From Sediminicola luteus (GTDB taxonomy: Bacteria; Bacteroidota; Bacteroidia; Flavobacteriales; Flavobacteriaceae): a stretch of DNA of 64,000 nt. Both the position numbers and the translations under genes were made by a program. The stretch is taken from the NCBI RefSeq assembly GCF_002514735.1, contig NZ_KZ300477.1:373879-437878 (forward strand), read 5' to 3'. Shown here piece by piece: positions 25,325 through 33,098 of the stretch. The notes beneath the pieces are model-generated. The model was not told the origin of the DNA, searched no databases, and saw nothing but the letters and a program-made list of their open reading frames with translations. Position 1 is the first letter of the stretch. Every line of letters begins with the position of its first letter.

Positions 25325-26749
25325 TCAATATCCGGGGTTCTGCTCCCCCAGATCGGGATTGATGATGAGTTCGGCCTCTGGTATGGGGAGCCGGATATCG
25401 GTATCCTTCCATCCGGGTTTTATGGGGCCAAGGGTTTCTGCGGCCCTGCCCGTCCGGCGAAGGTCGTTCCATCTTAGACCGAACTCGGTAAACAGTTCCA
25501 GGCGGCGCTGTTCCCAAATGGCCTCCAAAAGGGAATCCTTGTCCAAACTGTCAAGATTCGAAAGACCGGCCCTTTGCCGGATCCGGTTCAAATCGGAAAG
25601 GGCCCCTTCCAGATTTCCCAATTGGGCAAGGGCCTCCGCCCGCATCAAATAGGCCTCCGCCAAACGCATAAGTATGGAGAATTCCAAAGATATCCCGGTG
25701 TCCACATTGTATTTGTATTTGTTGGGATGGGACCAACTATCATTGCCCTGGTCCACCGTACCTGTCCAATGGGCCTGACGCAGATCATCCGGGGTAAAGC
25801 TTTCCAAGAAGTAAGGGGACAGGGCGCTTGCCGGAGGTGGGCCTACCGTGAAGATAAAGGTCCCGGCCTCCAAGGTATTGTTCCCTTCGTTACGGGGTTT
25901 GAACTGCCAGATGGTACCTGTAGCTGCCCTTTGGAACACCCGGGAAAGATCGCCCTCCCAAATATAGGTGGCCGACTTGTCCAATAGGGCGTCCATTTCT
26001 GAAACTATCCTTTCCCATGTCCCCGTTTCCAGATGGATACGTGCCATGAGTATGCGTACCGCATCCCGGTTGGGCCTTGTGCGTTCGAGGGAGGGTTCCT
26101 CCATTAATAGTTCCTTGGCCATTTCCAGGTCTTCCATTAGGGCAGTGGACAGTTCGGACAAGGCCATACGGGTTACCTTGGCATTGGCCCTATGATCACT
26201 CGTTCGGATATAGGGGATCTCCCCGAAAAGGGTACTTAGCTGGTAGTGGAGCAATGCCCGGATGAAAAGTCCTTCGCCTTCAAAGGTCTGTCCGTCCTGT
26301 TCCGATATCCCCTCCGAATTCCTTACCCCTTCCAAGAATGCATTTGTCGCATAGATCAGGTTATAGGAGGTGGCCCAATAGGAGGCCACTGTCGCATCGC
26401 TGGGCAAGATCCCATGGTTATGGAAAAGGGCCTGGGGTTGGGTGGGGTCCCCGTAAAAGTCCAGTTCATCGGCATATAGGCCCATCAGGTTCCCCATACC
26501 AGAGGATCCACCCGTGAGCAGACCATCGTCCCTGAGTTGTGCATAGATATCCATAAGTGCCGCCGTGGCCGTGGCCCGGTCCTCGAAGACGGCCGCCCCG
26601 GTCAATTGGGATTTGGGCAGGTCTACTTCCACGAAATCCTCACAGGAGATCAGTGGGGCAAAAGCGATTAATAATAGGGTCAACTTGGCCCAAATACCGT
26701 GGTGCACTCCGGATTTTCTTGGGCCTTTGTCATTCGATATATTTTTCAT
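25325..26749 (-). CDS. susD: SusD/RagB-like outer-membrane lipoprotein
   Basis: A 474-aa SusD-fold lipoprotein: lipobox FAPLISCEDF, then VDLPKSQLTGAAVFEDRATATAALMDIYAQ and TPR-like helices, with a C-terminus typical of the family (LMRAEALAQLGNLEGALSDLNRIRQRAGL, WEQRRLELFTEFGLRWNDLRRTGRA). It caps the SusC channel at the cell surface and binds the substrate. It begins 24 bases after susC. The association with an S9 peptidase instead of glycosidases points to peptides rather than glycans. Confidence 0.95.
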   Translation of the reverse strand: MKNISNDKGPRKSGVHHGIWAKLTLLLIAFAPLISCEDFVEVDLPKSQLTGAAVFEDRATATAALMDIYAQLRDDGLLTGGSSGMGNLMGLYADELDFYGDPTQPQALFHNHGILPSDATVASYWATSYNLIYATNAFLEGVRNSEGISEQDGQTFEGEGLFIRALLHYQLSTLFGEIPYIRTSDHRANAKVTRMALSELSTALMEDLEMAKELLMEEPSLERTRPNRDAVRILMARIHLETGTWERIVSEMDALLDKSATYIWEGDLSRVFQRAATGTIWQFKPRNEGNNTLEAGTFIFTVGPPPASALSPYFLESFTPDDLRQAHWTGTVDQGNDSWSHPNKYKYNVDTGISLEFSILMRLAEAYLMRAEALAQLGNLEGALSDLNRIRQRAGLSNLDSLDKDSLLEAIWEQRRLELFTEFGLRWNDLRRTGRAAETLGPIKPGWKDTDIRLPIPEAELIINPDLGEQNPGY

Positions 26750-26773
26750 TTTTATGAATTTAGGTTAGCACTG

Positions 26774-29700
26774 TTACAAGCCGAGTCTGAGGCCCAAGGT
26801 CAACATCCTAGGTTGGGGAATAAAGCCGGAAATCCCTTCAGGGGTACCGTTATCCAAAGCAGTCCATGTCCATAGGTTATGGCCTTGTAGGTATACCTGG
26901 CAATCCATGGTGGATCCACTAGGGATGTCATAGGAGACCGATACCGTCCGTAAACGGAAAAAGGAGGTATCGGTAAAGGTCCCGCTACTATTGCGATAAC
27001 GGTCGAAGGCGATGCTGGCATTGGGGTCGAAACCGGCCGAATAGCGTTGTTGGGGGGCATTGGAACCGATCTCTTGCCACCTATCCCCAACCTCTATGGG
27101 TTGGTTGACCATACTCCCGGGTTGGATACCCCCATATTGCATACCGAACCCATCCTGTTTCCTAAACTGGAAGAACAGATCCATTTCCCAAGGGCCTAAG
27201 GTCAGTGTATTGCCCAACCCCCCATGGAAGGCCGGGGTCGTGTCGGCGATCCACTGACGGTCGTTTACATCGATGATCCCATTATCATCATAGTCCAAGA
27301 AGTTATGGTAACCGGTTTGGGGGTCCACGCCTTGGGAATGATAGAGTTTCTTAATGGACAGGGGCTGGCCGATTACATAGGTATCGGCCAGGGTCGAGGT
27401 CTCCAGACCGGGGAATTCCAACAGTTCGTTATTGGGGATACTCAGGTTGGCCCTTGTGGTCCATCGTATATTCTCCTTGTCCAGATTGACGGTCTTGAGC
27501 TCGAATTCCCATCCGGTATTGGCCACTTTGGCGGCCAGGTTGGATTGGATGGAGGTGAAGCCCGTGGTTGCGGGCAGGGGTATTCCTGTCAATTGGTTGG
27601 TGGATCTGTTATCGTACCAGGAACCCGTGAGGTAGATCCGGTCCCGTAGAAATCCTAGTTCCAAGGCCAGTTCGGACTTTCGGTTCTCCTCCCATCCAAA
27701 GTCGGGATTGAAGAGCCTGCTCGGTCTAAGACCCGTAATCCCATTGTAGTTGTTCCCGCTGACCGAATAGGTATCGAGATATTGATAGTCCCCGATCTGA
27801 TCGTTACCCGTGGTACCATAACTGCCGCGGAGTTTCCCAAAGCTCAAAAAAGGGAGGGCCTCGCCGATGGATCTGTTCCGGGTAAAGATCCAGGCCCCTC
27901 CAAGTGCCCAAAAATCGGCGAACCTCCTCCCGGGGCCGAACCTGCTCGATCCGTCCCGTCTCCCGGTAATGTTCAAATGATATATATCCCCAAAGGAAAG
28001 GTTGATCCTTCCGAACAGGGCCTGGTACCTATACTCGGTGCGGGTATCGCTCAGGACCGAATGATAGGAGGCGGCCGATAGGTCATACAATAGGGCATTA
28101 CTGGAATAACCCACCCCTAACTGGGTAAGTCGGGTAGTGACCTCTCCTTGGAAGGTGGCCCCGGCCAAGACTTTTAGTGCAAGATTTCCATAGGTCATTT
28201 CCCAACCGATCTGTGGCTCGACGATCCAAGAACGAACGCCCCCATTGTTGAAGAAGATAGAAGAGGAGCGGCTGTCCAACCCGAAGGCCGGATTGAACAT
28301 GGTATGGGGACTGGTCCGGGATTCCTCCAAACGCATATCGTTGTATCCGATGTTCGTCTTGAACTCCAATGCGGGTGTGGGCCTATAGGACAGGACCAGA
28401 TTGGCCAAAAGGCTGTACCGGTCCGATAGGTAATCGGATTCCAATAAGGACAAGGGATTGGTCCAGGTACCGTTCTCCCAGTTGAGGGCACCCTCTGCGT
28501 CGTAGAGGGTCGGGGCGTTCGGGGGCAGGTTACGTGCCTGGCCACTTAGGTCGAAACCCGGTAACTTGTTATCCTCATAACCATAGCCCATACTGAGATC
28601 CAGACCCAGTTTACCATCTTCGGAGCGATGGTTCACACTGGCCTGTAGATCGGTCTTTTTGTATTTGGAATCCCCTACGAAGACCGTGGTCTCCTGTTGG
28701 TGGCCGGCCCCCATCCGGAACCGGGTCGTGGCATTGCCCCCTGAGAAGGACAACCTCGCCGAATGGCGGTAGGCCGTTTCCCCTAGAAGCTCTTCCTGCC
28801 AATCGGTATACTTATCGGGGTCCCAAGTTCCATTGATGTCATAGGCGTAGAACGGATAGTCCGAAAACCCGTCATTGGTAAAGGCCTCCCTACGCATCTC
28901 CAGATAGGTAGGGGTGTCCATAAGTTTGGGGAACTTCGCGATATGGCCAAGTCCGCTGGTCAGGTCCACGCTGAGCCGTGTCTTGCCGACCTGGCCTTTT
29001 TTGGTGGTGATAAGTACCACCCCATTGGCCCCGCGGGAACCATAGATGGCCGTGGCATCGGCATCCTTCAATACCTCGATGCTCTGGATCTCCTCAGGGG
29101 CCAGTACGCTCAAAGGGTTGGGATTCCCCAAGGGGATGATCGAACCGGAAACTATCGCCGAGCCAAGGGAGGAACTACCAAATGGTACCCCGTCCACAAT
29201 GTACAGTGGGTCGTTCCCGGCATTGATACTGTTCTGGCCACGGATACGGATGATATAGCCTCCACCGGGGATACCGGAGTTCTGGGAGATGTCCACCCCG
29301 GACATACGCCCTTGGATAGTGGCCAAGGGATTGGACACGGGCTGTTTGTCGATTTCTTTGGCGTTTACCTTGACAATGTTCCCGGTACGTTCCTTTTGGG
29401 ATACCGAGTAATACCCGGCATTAAGCTCCACCCCTTCCAAAAGGGTGGTCTCTGTTTCCAAGGTGAAATCGATGGTGGTCCTCCCGGCTACGGTGATGGT
29501 TTGGGTGACATGGCCCAGATAGGAACACTCCAAGATATCGGATGGGGTTACCTCCAAGGTATAACTACCTGTGGGGCCTGAAAACGCACCACGTTGCGTC
29601 CCCTGTATCAAGATGTGCGCACCGTAAATGGGGCGGCCCATATCGTCCGTAACTTTTCCCGTTACGGTAAGGGATTGGAGGGTAATGGGGATTGGGACTG

Positions 29701-29794
29701 TTTTGGGAGCGGCATGGATATGGGCCAAGGAGTTGGCCCAGGATAGGAGCAATAAGAGTCCTGTAATGCATGCCGTAACATGATTATTTTTCAT
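26774..29794 (-). CDS. susC: SusC/RagA TonB-linked outer-membrane transporter
   Basis: About 1,006 aa, started at MKNNHVTACITGLLLLLSWA (29,794), which gives a proper signal peptide. After it come a carboxypeptidase-like regulatory domain (VTGKVTDDMGRPIYGAHILIQG), a plug with the RagA hallmark (IQGRMSGVDISQN, YIIRIRGQNSINAGNDPLYIVDGVPFG) and a 22-stranded barrel. No anti-sigma-factor domain or sigma/FecR genes are seen nearby. It imports the substrate in partnership with SusD. Upstream lies a 650-base non-coding region with several palindromes. Confidence 0.95.
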   Translation of the reverse strand: MKNNHVTACITGLLLLLSWANSLAHIHAAPKTVPIPITLQSLTVTGKVTDDMGRPIYGAHILIQGTQRGAFSGPTGSYTLEVTPSDILECSYLGHVTQTITVAGRTTIDFTLETETTLLEGVELNAGYYSVSQKERTGNIVKVNAKEIDKQPVSNPLATIQGRMSGVDISQNSGIPGGGYIIRIRGQNSINAGNDPLYIVDGVPFGSSSLGSAIVSGSIIPLGNPNPLSVLAPEEIQSIEVLKDADATAIYGSRGANGVVLITTKKGQVGKTRLSVDLTSGLGHIAKFPKLMDTPTYLEMRREAFTNDGFSDYPFYAYDINGTWDPDKYTDWQEELLGETAYRHSARLSFSGGNATTRFRMGAGHQQETTVFVGDSKYKKTDLQASVNHRSEDGKLGLDLSMGYGYEDNKLPGFDLSGQARNLPPNAPTLYDAEGALNWENGTWTNPLSLLESDYLSDRYSLLANLVLSYRPTPALEFKTNIGYNDMRLEESRTSPHTMFNPAFGLDSRSSSIFFNNGGVRSWIVEPQIGWEMTYGNLALKVLAGATFQGEVTTRLTQLGVGYSSNALLYDLSAASYHSVLSDTRTEYRYQALFGRINLSFGDIYHLNITGRRDGSSRFGPGRRFADFWALGGAWIFTRNRSIGEALPFLSFGKLRGSYGTTGNDQIGDYQYLDTYSVSGNNYNGITGLRPSRLFNPDFGWEENRKSELALELGFLRDRIYLTGSWYDNRSTNQLTGIPLPATTGFTSIQSNLAAKVANTGWEFELKTVNLDKENIRWTTRANLSIPNNELLEFPGLETSTLADTYVIGQPLSIKKLYHSQGVDPQTGYHNFLDYDDNGIIDVNDRQWIADTTPAFHGGLGNTLTLGPWEMDLFFQFRKQDGFGMQYGGIQPGSMVNQPIEVGDRWQEIGSNAPQQRYSAGFDPNASIAFDRYRNSSGTFTDTSFFRLRTVSVSYDIPSGSTMDCQVYLQGHNLWTWTALDNGTPEGISGFIPQPRMLTLGLRLGL

Positions 29795-29900
29795 AGTTTT
29801 GAGTAGTTGATGAAACATTCGTTTTGATCACTGGCCTTCCGGACTGGCTGAAACTTGGAACGGGAGGCTAATTTTTTTGATCGGACCCTTGCCATGGGAT

Positions 29901-29976
29901 ATGAGTGTCAGGGCGTGTGCCTAGGCACCGTGCTCTCCGGGCTACGGGGTAGCTACCTTCGATCACTCACGCGGGG
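29901..29976 (-). promoter_or_regulatory. Palindrome-rich susC leader, possible structured RNA
   Basis: On the minus strand, GAGTG and CACTC could close a structure that encloses GGTAGCTACC, CCGTAGCCCGG and GTGCCTAGGCAC. The transcript of susC would include it about 110 to 185 bases before the start codon. I do not recognise a riboswitch class; it may be a regulatory leader or a protein-binding DNA site. Confidence 0.35.
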
Positions 29977-30205
29977 ATTCCATTAGAATTTAGCGCGAAG
30001 AGGGTGGAGAGAATGTGCTTTCCACGGGTTTGGGGTCTGATCTTAGTTTTTCTTCATAGAGGTTTATTGGTATTAATAATTGGACAATAATGGGTTGGGC
30101 CATGAACTTGGGTTATGGCTACATGGGGATTCGTTCCAGAATAAGAAGGAAAGGCTTTGGAGGGTGGTTAGGTGATGCTATAAAAGGCGTGAGACCCAAC
30201 TTATC

Positions 30206-30316
30206 GAACAGAGGTACTGGTATACCCATCACACAATAAGCGAGCCCACGCCCGGGTCGTGAGCTAATTGCTTATCCTCTCGTGTGATTAAAAATTACCA
30301 GTTTTCTGTCCGAGGT
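30206..30316. repeat. Long imperfect inverted repeat at the island junction
   Basis: Matching blocks occur in order in the left arm and in the complement of the right arm: ACAGA, ACTGGTA, ATCACAC, ATAAGC and AGCYCACG, centred on CCCGGG (30,251 to 30,256). The arms are about 50 bases with small gaps. It is placed exactly where composition changes from GC-richer backbone to AT-rich cargo. Confidence 0.6.
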
Positions 30317-30390
30317 TCAAAGCGAATTGCTTCAATTTCATTAGAAGAATCGCAAAAAAAGCTATTTCAATTGCTAATATACAAATAATT

Positions 30391-30420
30391 TAATTTCAAC
30401 ACATATATGTGTTGAAATTA
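30391..30420. promoter_or_regulatory. Perfect 30-bp palindrome, likely operator of the XRE regulator
   Basis: The half-site TAATTTCAACACATA is followed immediately by its exact reverse complement. It ends 27 bases before the ATG of the XRE gene and is followed at once by TTTGCC, so it would overlap the promoter. Control proteins of restriction-type systems bind palindromes in this position and regulate their own gene. Confidence 0.75.
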
Positions 30421-30447
30421 TTTGCCAGCATTCCCAATTTTTATTGA

Positions 30448-30672
30448 ATGCAAGAAAATGAATTGGCAAAGCTAAAAAAGGAAATAGGTATTTTAGTTAG
30501 ATTTCATAGGAAAAAAAAGAAAGTCTCTCAATTCAAAATGGGACTAGAAGTTAACATGTCTGCAAATCAAGTTGGTAGAATTGAAAGAGGTGAAAGCAAT
30601 CCTACTGTAGAAACTCTATTTTTGTTTGCTAATTACTTTTCTATCAACATTCGTGATTTTTTCACCTCATAG
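30448..30672 (+). CDS. XRE-family regulator (C-protein-like)
   Basis: A 74-aa protein that is almost entirely a lambda-repressor-type HTH: LVRFHRKKKKVSQFKMGLEVNMSANQVGRIERGESNPTVETLFLFANYFSINIRDFF. Size and composition match controller proteins of restriction-modification systems. It is encoded just after a perfect 30-bp palindrome and 220 bases before the methyltransferase gene, so it probably times expression of the downstream operon. Very AT-rich coding, unlike the preceding genes. Confidence 0.88.
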   Translation: MQENELAKLKKEIGILVRFHRKKKKVSQFKMGLEVNMSANQVGRIERGESNPTVETLFLFANYFSINIRDFFTS

Positions 30673-30851
30673 AATAACAAGCTATGTAAACCATTGCTGT
30701 ATCAAACTTTAGTCCAAAAAAGTTATCTATAATAGAATTGATTAACTATCTTTCCTATTATTGTCACTCAATTTTCGAATTCTTAATACATTCGGAGGAT
30801 ATAGATTAGTTTGAAAAGTAATCCTATTCTATTAAAAGAACCCCCTCTGAT

Positions 30852-30859
30852 TAAATTTG
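30852..30859 (+). promoter_or_regulatory. Likely -7 promoter box of the methyltransferase operon
   Basis: TAAATTTG fits the Bacteroidetes TAnnTTTG box and lies 34 bases before the methyltransferase ATG. A good -33 TTG element at normal spacing is not evident, so control by an activator is possible. Confidence 0.45.
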
Positions 30860-30893
30860 ATTTTAAAGACCTTATTTACAGGGACTTAAAAAT

Positions 30894-32099
30894 ATGACCC
30901 AAAACAAGTTTAATTTTGTCGGATTGTTTTCTGGCTGCGGCGGAGCAGACTATGGATTTCATATCAACCAATTTGAAAGTCTAGGTAGTTTTGATATTGA
31001 CCCAGCTGCACTATCCGTATTGGAAAAAAACTTAAACGTCCCAACTTATAATGAGGATTTAAGTAAAATAAACATAAAAGAGTATATTGGAGAAACACCT
31101 GTAGATGTTGTTTTTTCTGGTGCTCCATGCCAAGGTTTTTCAACTGCTGGAAATAGAATATATACTGACCCAAGAAACAGCCTCTTGGTAAAGGGTGGTG
31201 AAATTGCTCTTGAATTAAAAACCAAAGTTTTCGTCTCTGAAAATGTAATGGGGTCTTTATACGGAGTTTTTAAAAATTATTGGGATACACTAGAGTCCCT
31301 CTTTAAGTCTAATGGATATAAAACTGAGCTTATAAAAGTTAATTGTTTGGAGATTGGAATGGCTCAAATGAGAAAGAGGGTTTTATTTTTTGCCTGGAAA
31401 ACAAATTGTTCTGATAAAATCAATTGGCCAAAAAATATAAAACATAAAACATTAAAAGATGTATTATCCAGTTTGGAATCCCAAGTTAATCACAATGATT
31501 TGGTAACTTTAGCTAACGATAAACTTAAAATAGCATCAAGGATAGGCCCTAATCAGAAGCTATGTAATGTTAGAGGGGGTTCAAGATCCGTTCCCACGTG
31601 GGAAATACCAGAAGTATTTGGCCAAGTCGACAATATAGAAAAAGAAATACTAGTATCCTTGAGAAAACTTAGGCGAACCAATAGAAAGAGAAGTTTTGGG
31701 GATGCCGACCCTGTTGATGTAGATGATCTTCTTAAAGAAAATAGGACTTTTACAATAGAAAAACTTAAAAGTCTTGAAAGCAAAGGTTATATAAAACGGA
31801 AAGGGAGTAATTCTTACGATTTAACTAGAACATTTAATGGAAAATATAGGAGATTATCTATGGAAAACCCTTCCATTACAGTTGACACTCGCTTTGGAAA
31901 TCCAATATATGCCTTACATCCTAATCAAAACAGGGGATTCACAGTAAGAGAAGCTGCCAGAATACAAGGGTTTCCTGATGATTATGAGTTTTATGGCTCC
32001 TTGAGAGATCAATATAAAATGATTGGAAATGCGGTTCCACCTCCACTATCCAATATTATTGCCAAAATAGTTAAAGATCAATTGTTAACTTATGAATAG
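30894..32099 (+). CDS. dcm: C5 cytosine DNA methyltransferase
   Basis: A 401-aa 5-methylcytosine methyltransferase with all main motifs: VGLFSGCGGADYGF (SAM binding), FSGAPCQGFSTAG (catalytic Cys79), FVSENVMGS (Glu117), MAQMRKRVLFF, a variable target-recognition region (about residues 210 to 310), and the C-terminal SITVDTRFG and MIGNAVPPPL. It would methylate cytosine in a sequence not predictable here. It is the first gene of a four-gene AT-rich operon and overlaps the next gene by 8 bases. No restriction endonuclease gene follows, so methylation probably marks self DNA for a different effector. Confidence 0.95.
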   Translation: MTQNKFNFVGLFSGCGGADYGFHINQFESLGSFDIDPAALSVLEKNLNVPTYNEDLSKINIKEYIGETPVDVVFSGAPCQGFSTAGNRIYTDPRNSLLVKGGEIALELKTKVFVSENVMGSLYGVFKNYWDTLESLFKSNGYKTELIKVNCLEIGMAQMRKRVLFFAWKTNCSDKINWPKNIKHKTLKDVLSSLESQVNHNDLVTLANDKLKIASRIGPNQKLCNVRGGSRSVPTWEIPEVFGQVDNIEKEILVSLRKLRRTNRKRSFGDADPVDVDDLLKENRTFTIEKLKSLESKGYIKRKGSNSYDLTRTFNGKYRRLSMENPSITVDTRFGNPIYALHPNQNRGFTVREAARIQGFPDDYEFYGSLRDQYKMIGNAVPPPLSNIIAKIVKDQLLTYE

Positions 32100-33096
32100 T
32101 AGAATTGAAATTTTGGTAAATCAATGGGCTTCTGAAACTCTTGATGAATCATATAGAGAAATACATGCCCAAATAAGGTTTTTGTCGAAAGAGTTGTTTC
32201 ATGACTATGAACCCATTCAAGGGCAGGCAATTAACTTTAATACAAGGCTTGAAAACTGGTTGGATAATGTTTCTTCAGATTCAGATAAGAAAAATCTTTT
32301 TAAAATTCTTAGTCATTTATTTTATATCGGCATAAGTGAGTTTAACACGCTATACAGAGTAGCTTATAATGAGTTAATTGCTAAATGGCTCATTGATATT
32401 GAAAATATATCCTTCAATGATTTCTCCAATGCTAAATCCGAATTAAATCAAGCTCTCAAGGATTGTTGGATTTGCCCGATAACGGACAGTCTAAACATTA
32501 ATTCATTTTTCCATGTGAACAATATACCTTCTACGGCTTGGAATGAAATGCGTCCTCAATGGTATGGGATAAATGAAGAGGGGCCAGACCAACCCAAATG
32601 GAATTCCAACCTACAACATATTAATAATCACAACATTAATAAAATTATTCTAATAGAGGATTTTGTTGGTTCAGGTAGCCAAATTGAAGGAGTTGTCAAA
32701 TTCCTCATGGAAAAAGACTTAGATATCGAAGTGTTGGTGATTCCCTTAATAAATTGTCCTAAAGGAATTGAAAAACTAAATCAATTATCTCGTAAGTTCG
32801 AAAAGTTATCATATAAAGCAGTTATTGAACTTTCAGAGTCTTCTTTTATTAGTACTTCCCCCAAAGCTGATGAGCATTTAGATTTTATCACAATTCGTGA
32901 ATTTATTAATCGCATATACGACTTGACAAGTGGAGGGCTTGTACCTGGCAACAAAATACCATATTCACCTTTTGGTTATAGAGATACTGGTGGCTTTTTA
33001 ATAAGTTATTCAAATGCACCAGATAATACAATTCCGGTTCTGCATTGTACTTCGAAAACGTGGGTACCTCTTTTCCCTAGGCACTCAAGAAATTGA
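32092..33096 (+). CDS. Conflict-system phosphoribosyltransferase-like protein
   Basis: A 334-aa protein. Residues about 182 to 200 read NKIILIEDFVGSGSQIEGVV, the PRPP-binding loop of phosphoribosyltransferases (usual form DDxxxTG; here Glu189-Asp190 and Gly-Ser-Gly). The N-terminal 130 residues are helical, and the ending (GYRDTGGFLISYSNAPDNTIPVLHC, WVPLFPRHSRN) resembles the PRTase-CE family that comparative genomics has placed in prokaryotic conflict systems. It may act on nucleotides or modify a target during infection. It overlaps the methyltransferase gene by 8 bases and is followed by the ATPase gene after 2 bases. Confidence 0.78.
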   Translation: MNSRIEILVNQWASETLDESYREIHAQIRFLSKELFHDYEPIQGQAINFNTRLENWLDNVSSDSDKKNLFKILSHLFYIGISEFNTLYRVAYNELIAKWLIDIENISFNDFSNAKSELNQALKDCWICPITDSLNINSFFHVNNIPSTAWNEMRPQWYGINEEGPDQPKWNSNLQHINNHNINKIILIEDFVGSGSQIEGVVKFLMEKDLDIEVLVIPLINCPKGIEKLNQLSRKFEKLSYKAVIELSESSFISTSPKADEHLDFITIREFINRIYDLTSGGLVPGNKIPYSPFGYRDTGGFLISYSNAPDNTIPVLHCTSKTWVPLFPRHSRN

Positions 33097-33098
33097 TT

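Larger units (their letters stand above)
29795..30447. other. Non-coding junction region between susC and the AT-rich island
   Basis: No gene is seen. From left to right it holds the susC leader with palindromes GTGCCTAGGCAC (29,917 to 29,928) and GGTAGCTACC (29,948 to 29,957), a long imperfect inverted repeat (30,206 to 30,316), and a sharp fall in G+C: the 60 bases from 30,361 contain only 12 G or C. The perfect palindrome at 30,391 belongs to the XRE gene that follows. The region marks the join between the conjugative backbone and a later acquired block. Confidence 0.65.

Noticed and set aside
28943-29581. 212-aa open frame on the plus strand
   Set aside because: Antisense to the conserved plug of SusC, which is clearly the real gene.
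29901-29976. Cobalamin riboswitch
   Set aside because: The palindromes do not match the conserved B12 box as I remember it, and the downstream genes have no B12 link.
30206-30316. Integron attC site
   Set aside because: It lacks the GTTRRRY/RYYYAAC core boxes in the right places and no integron integrase is present.
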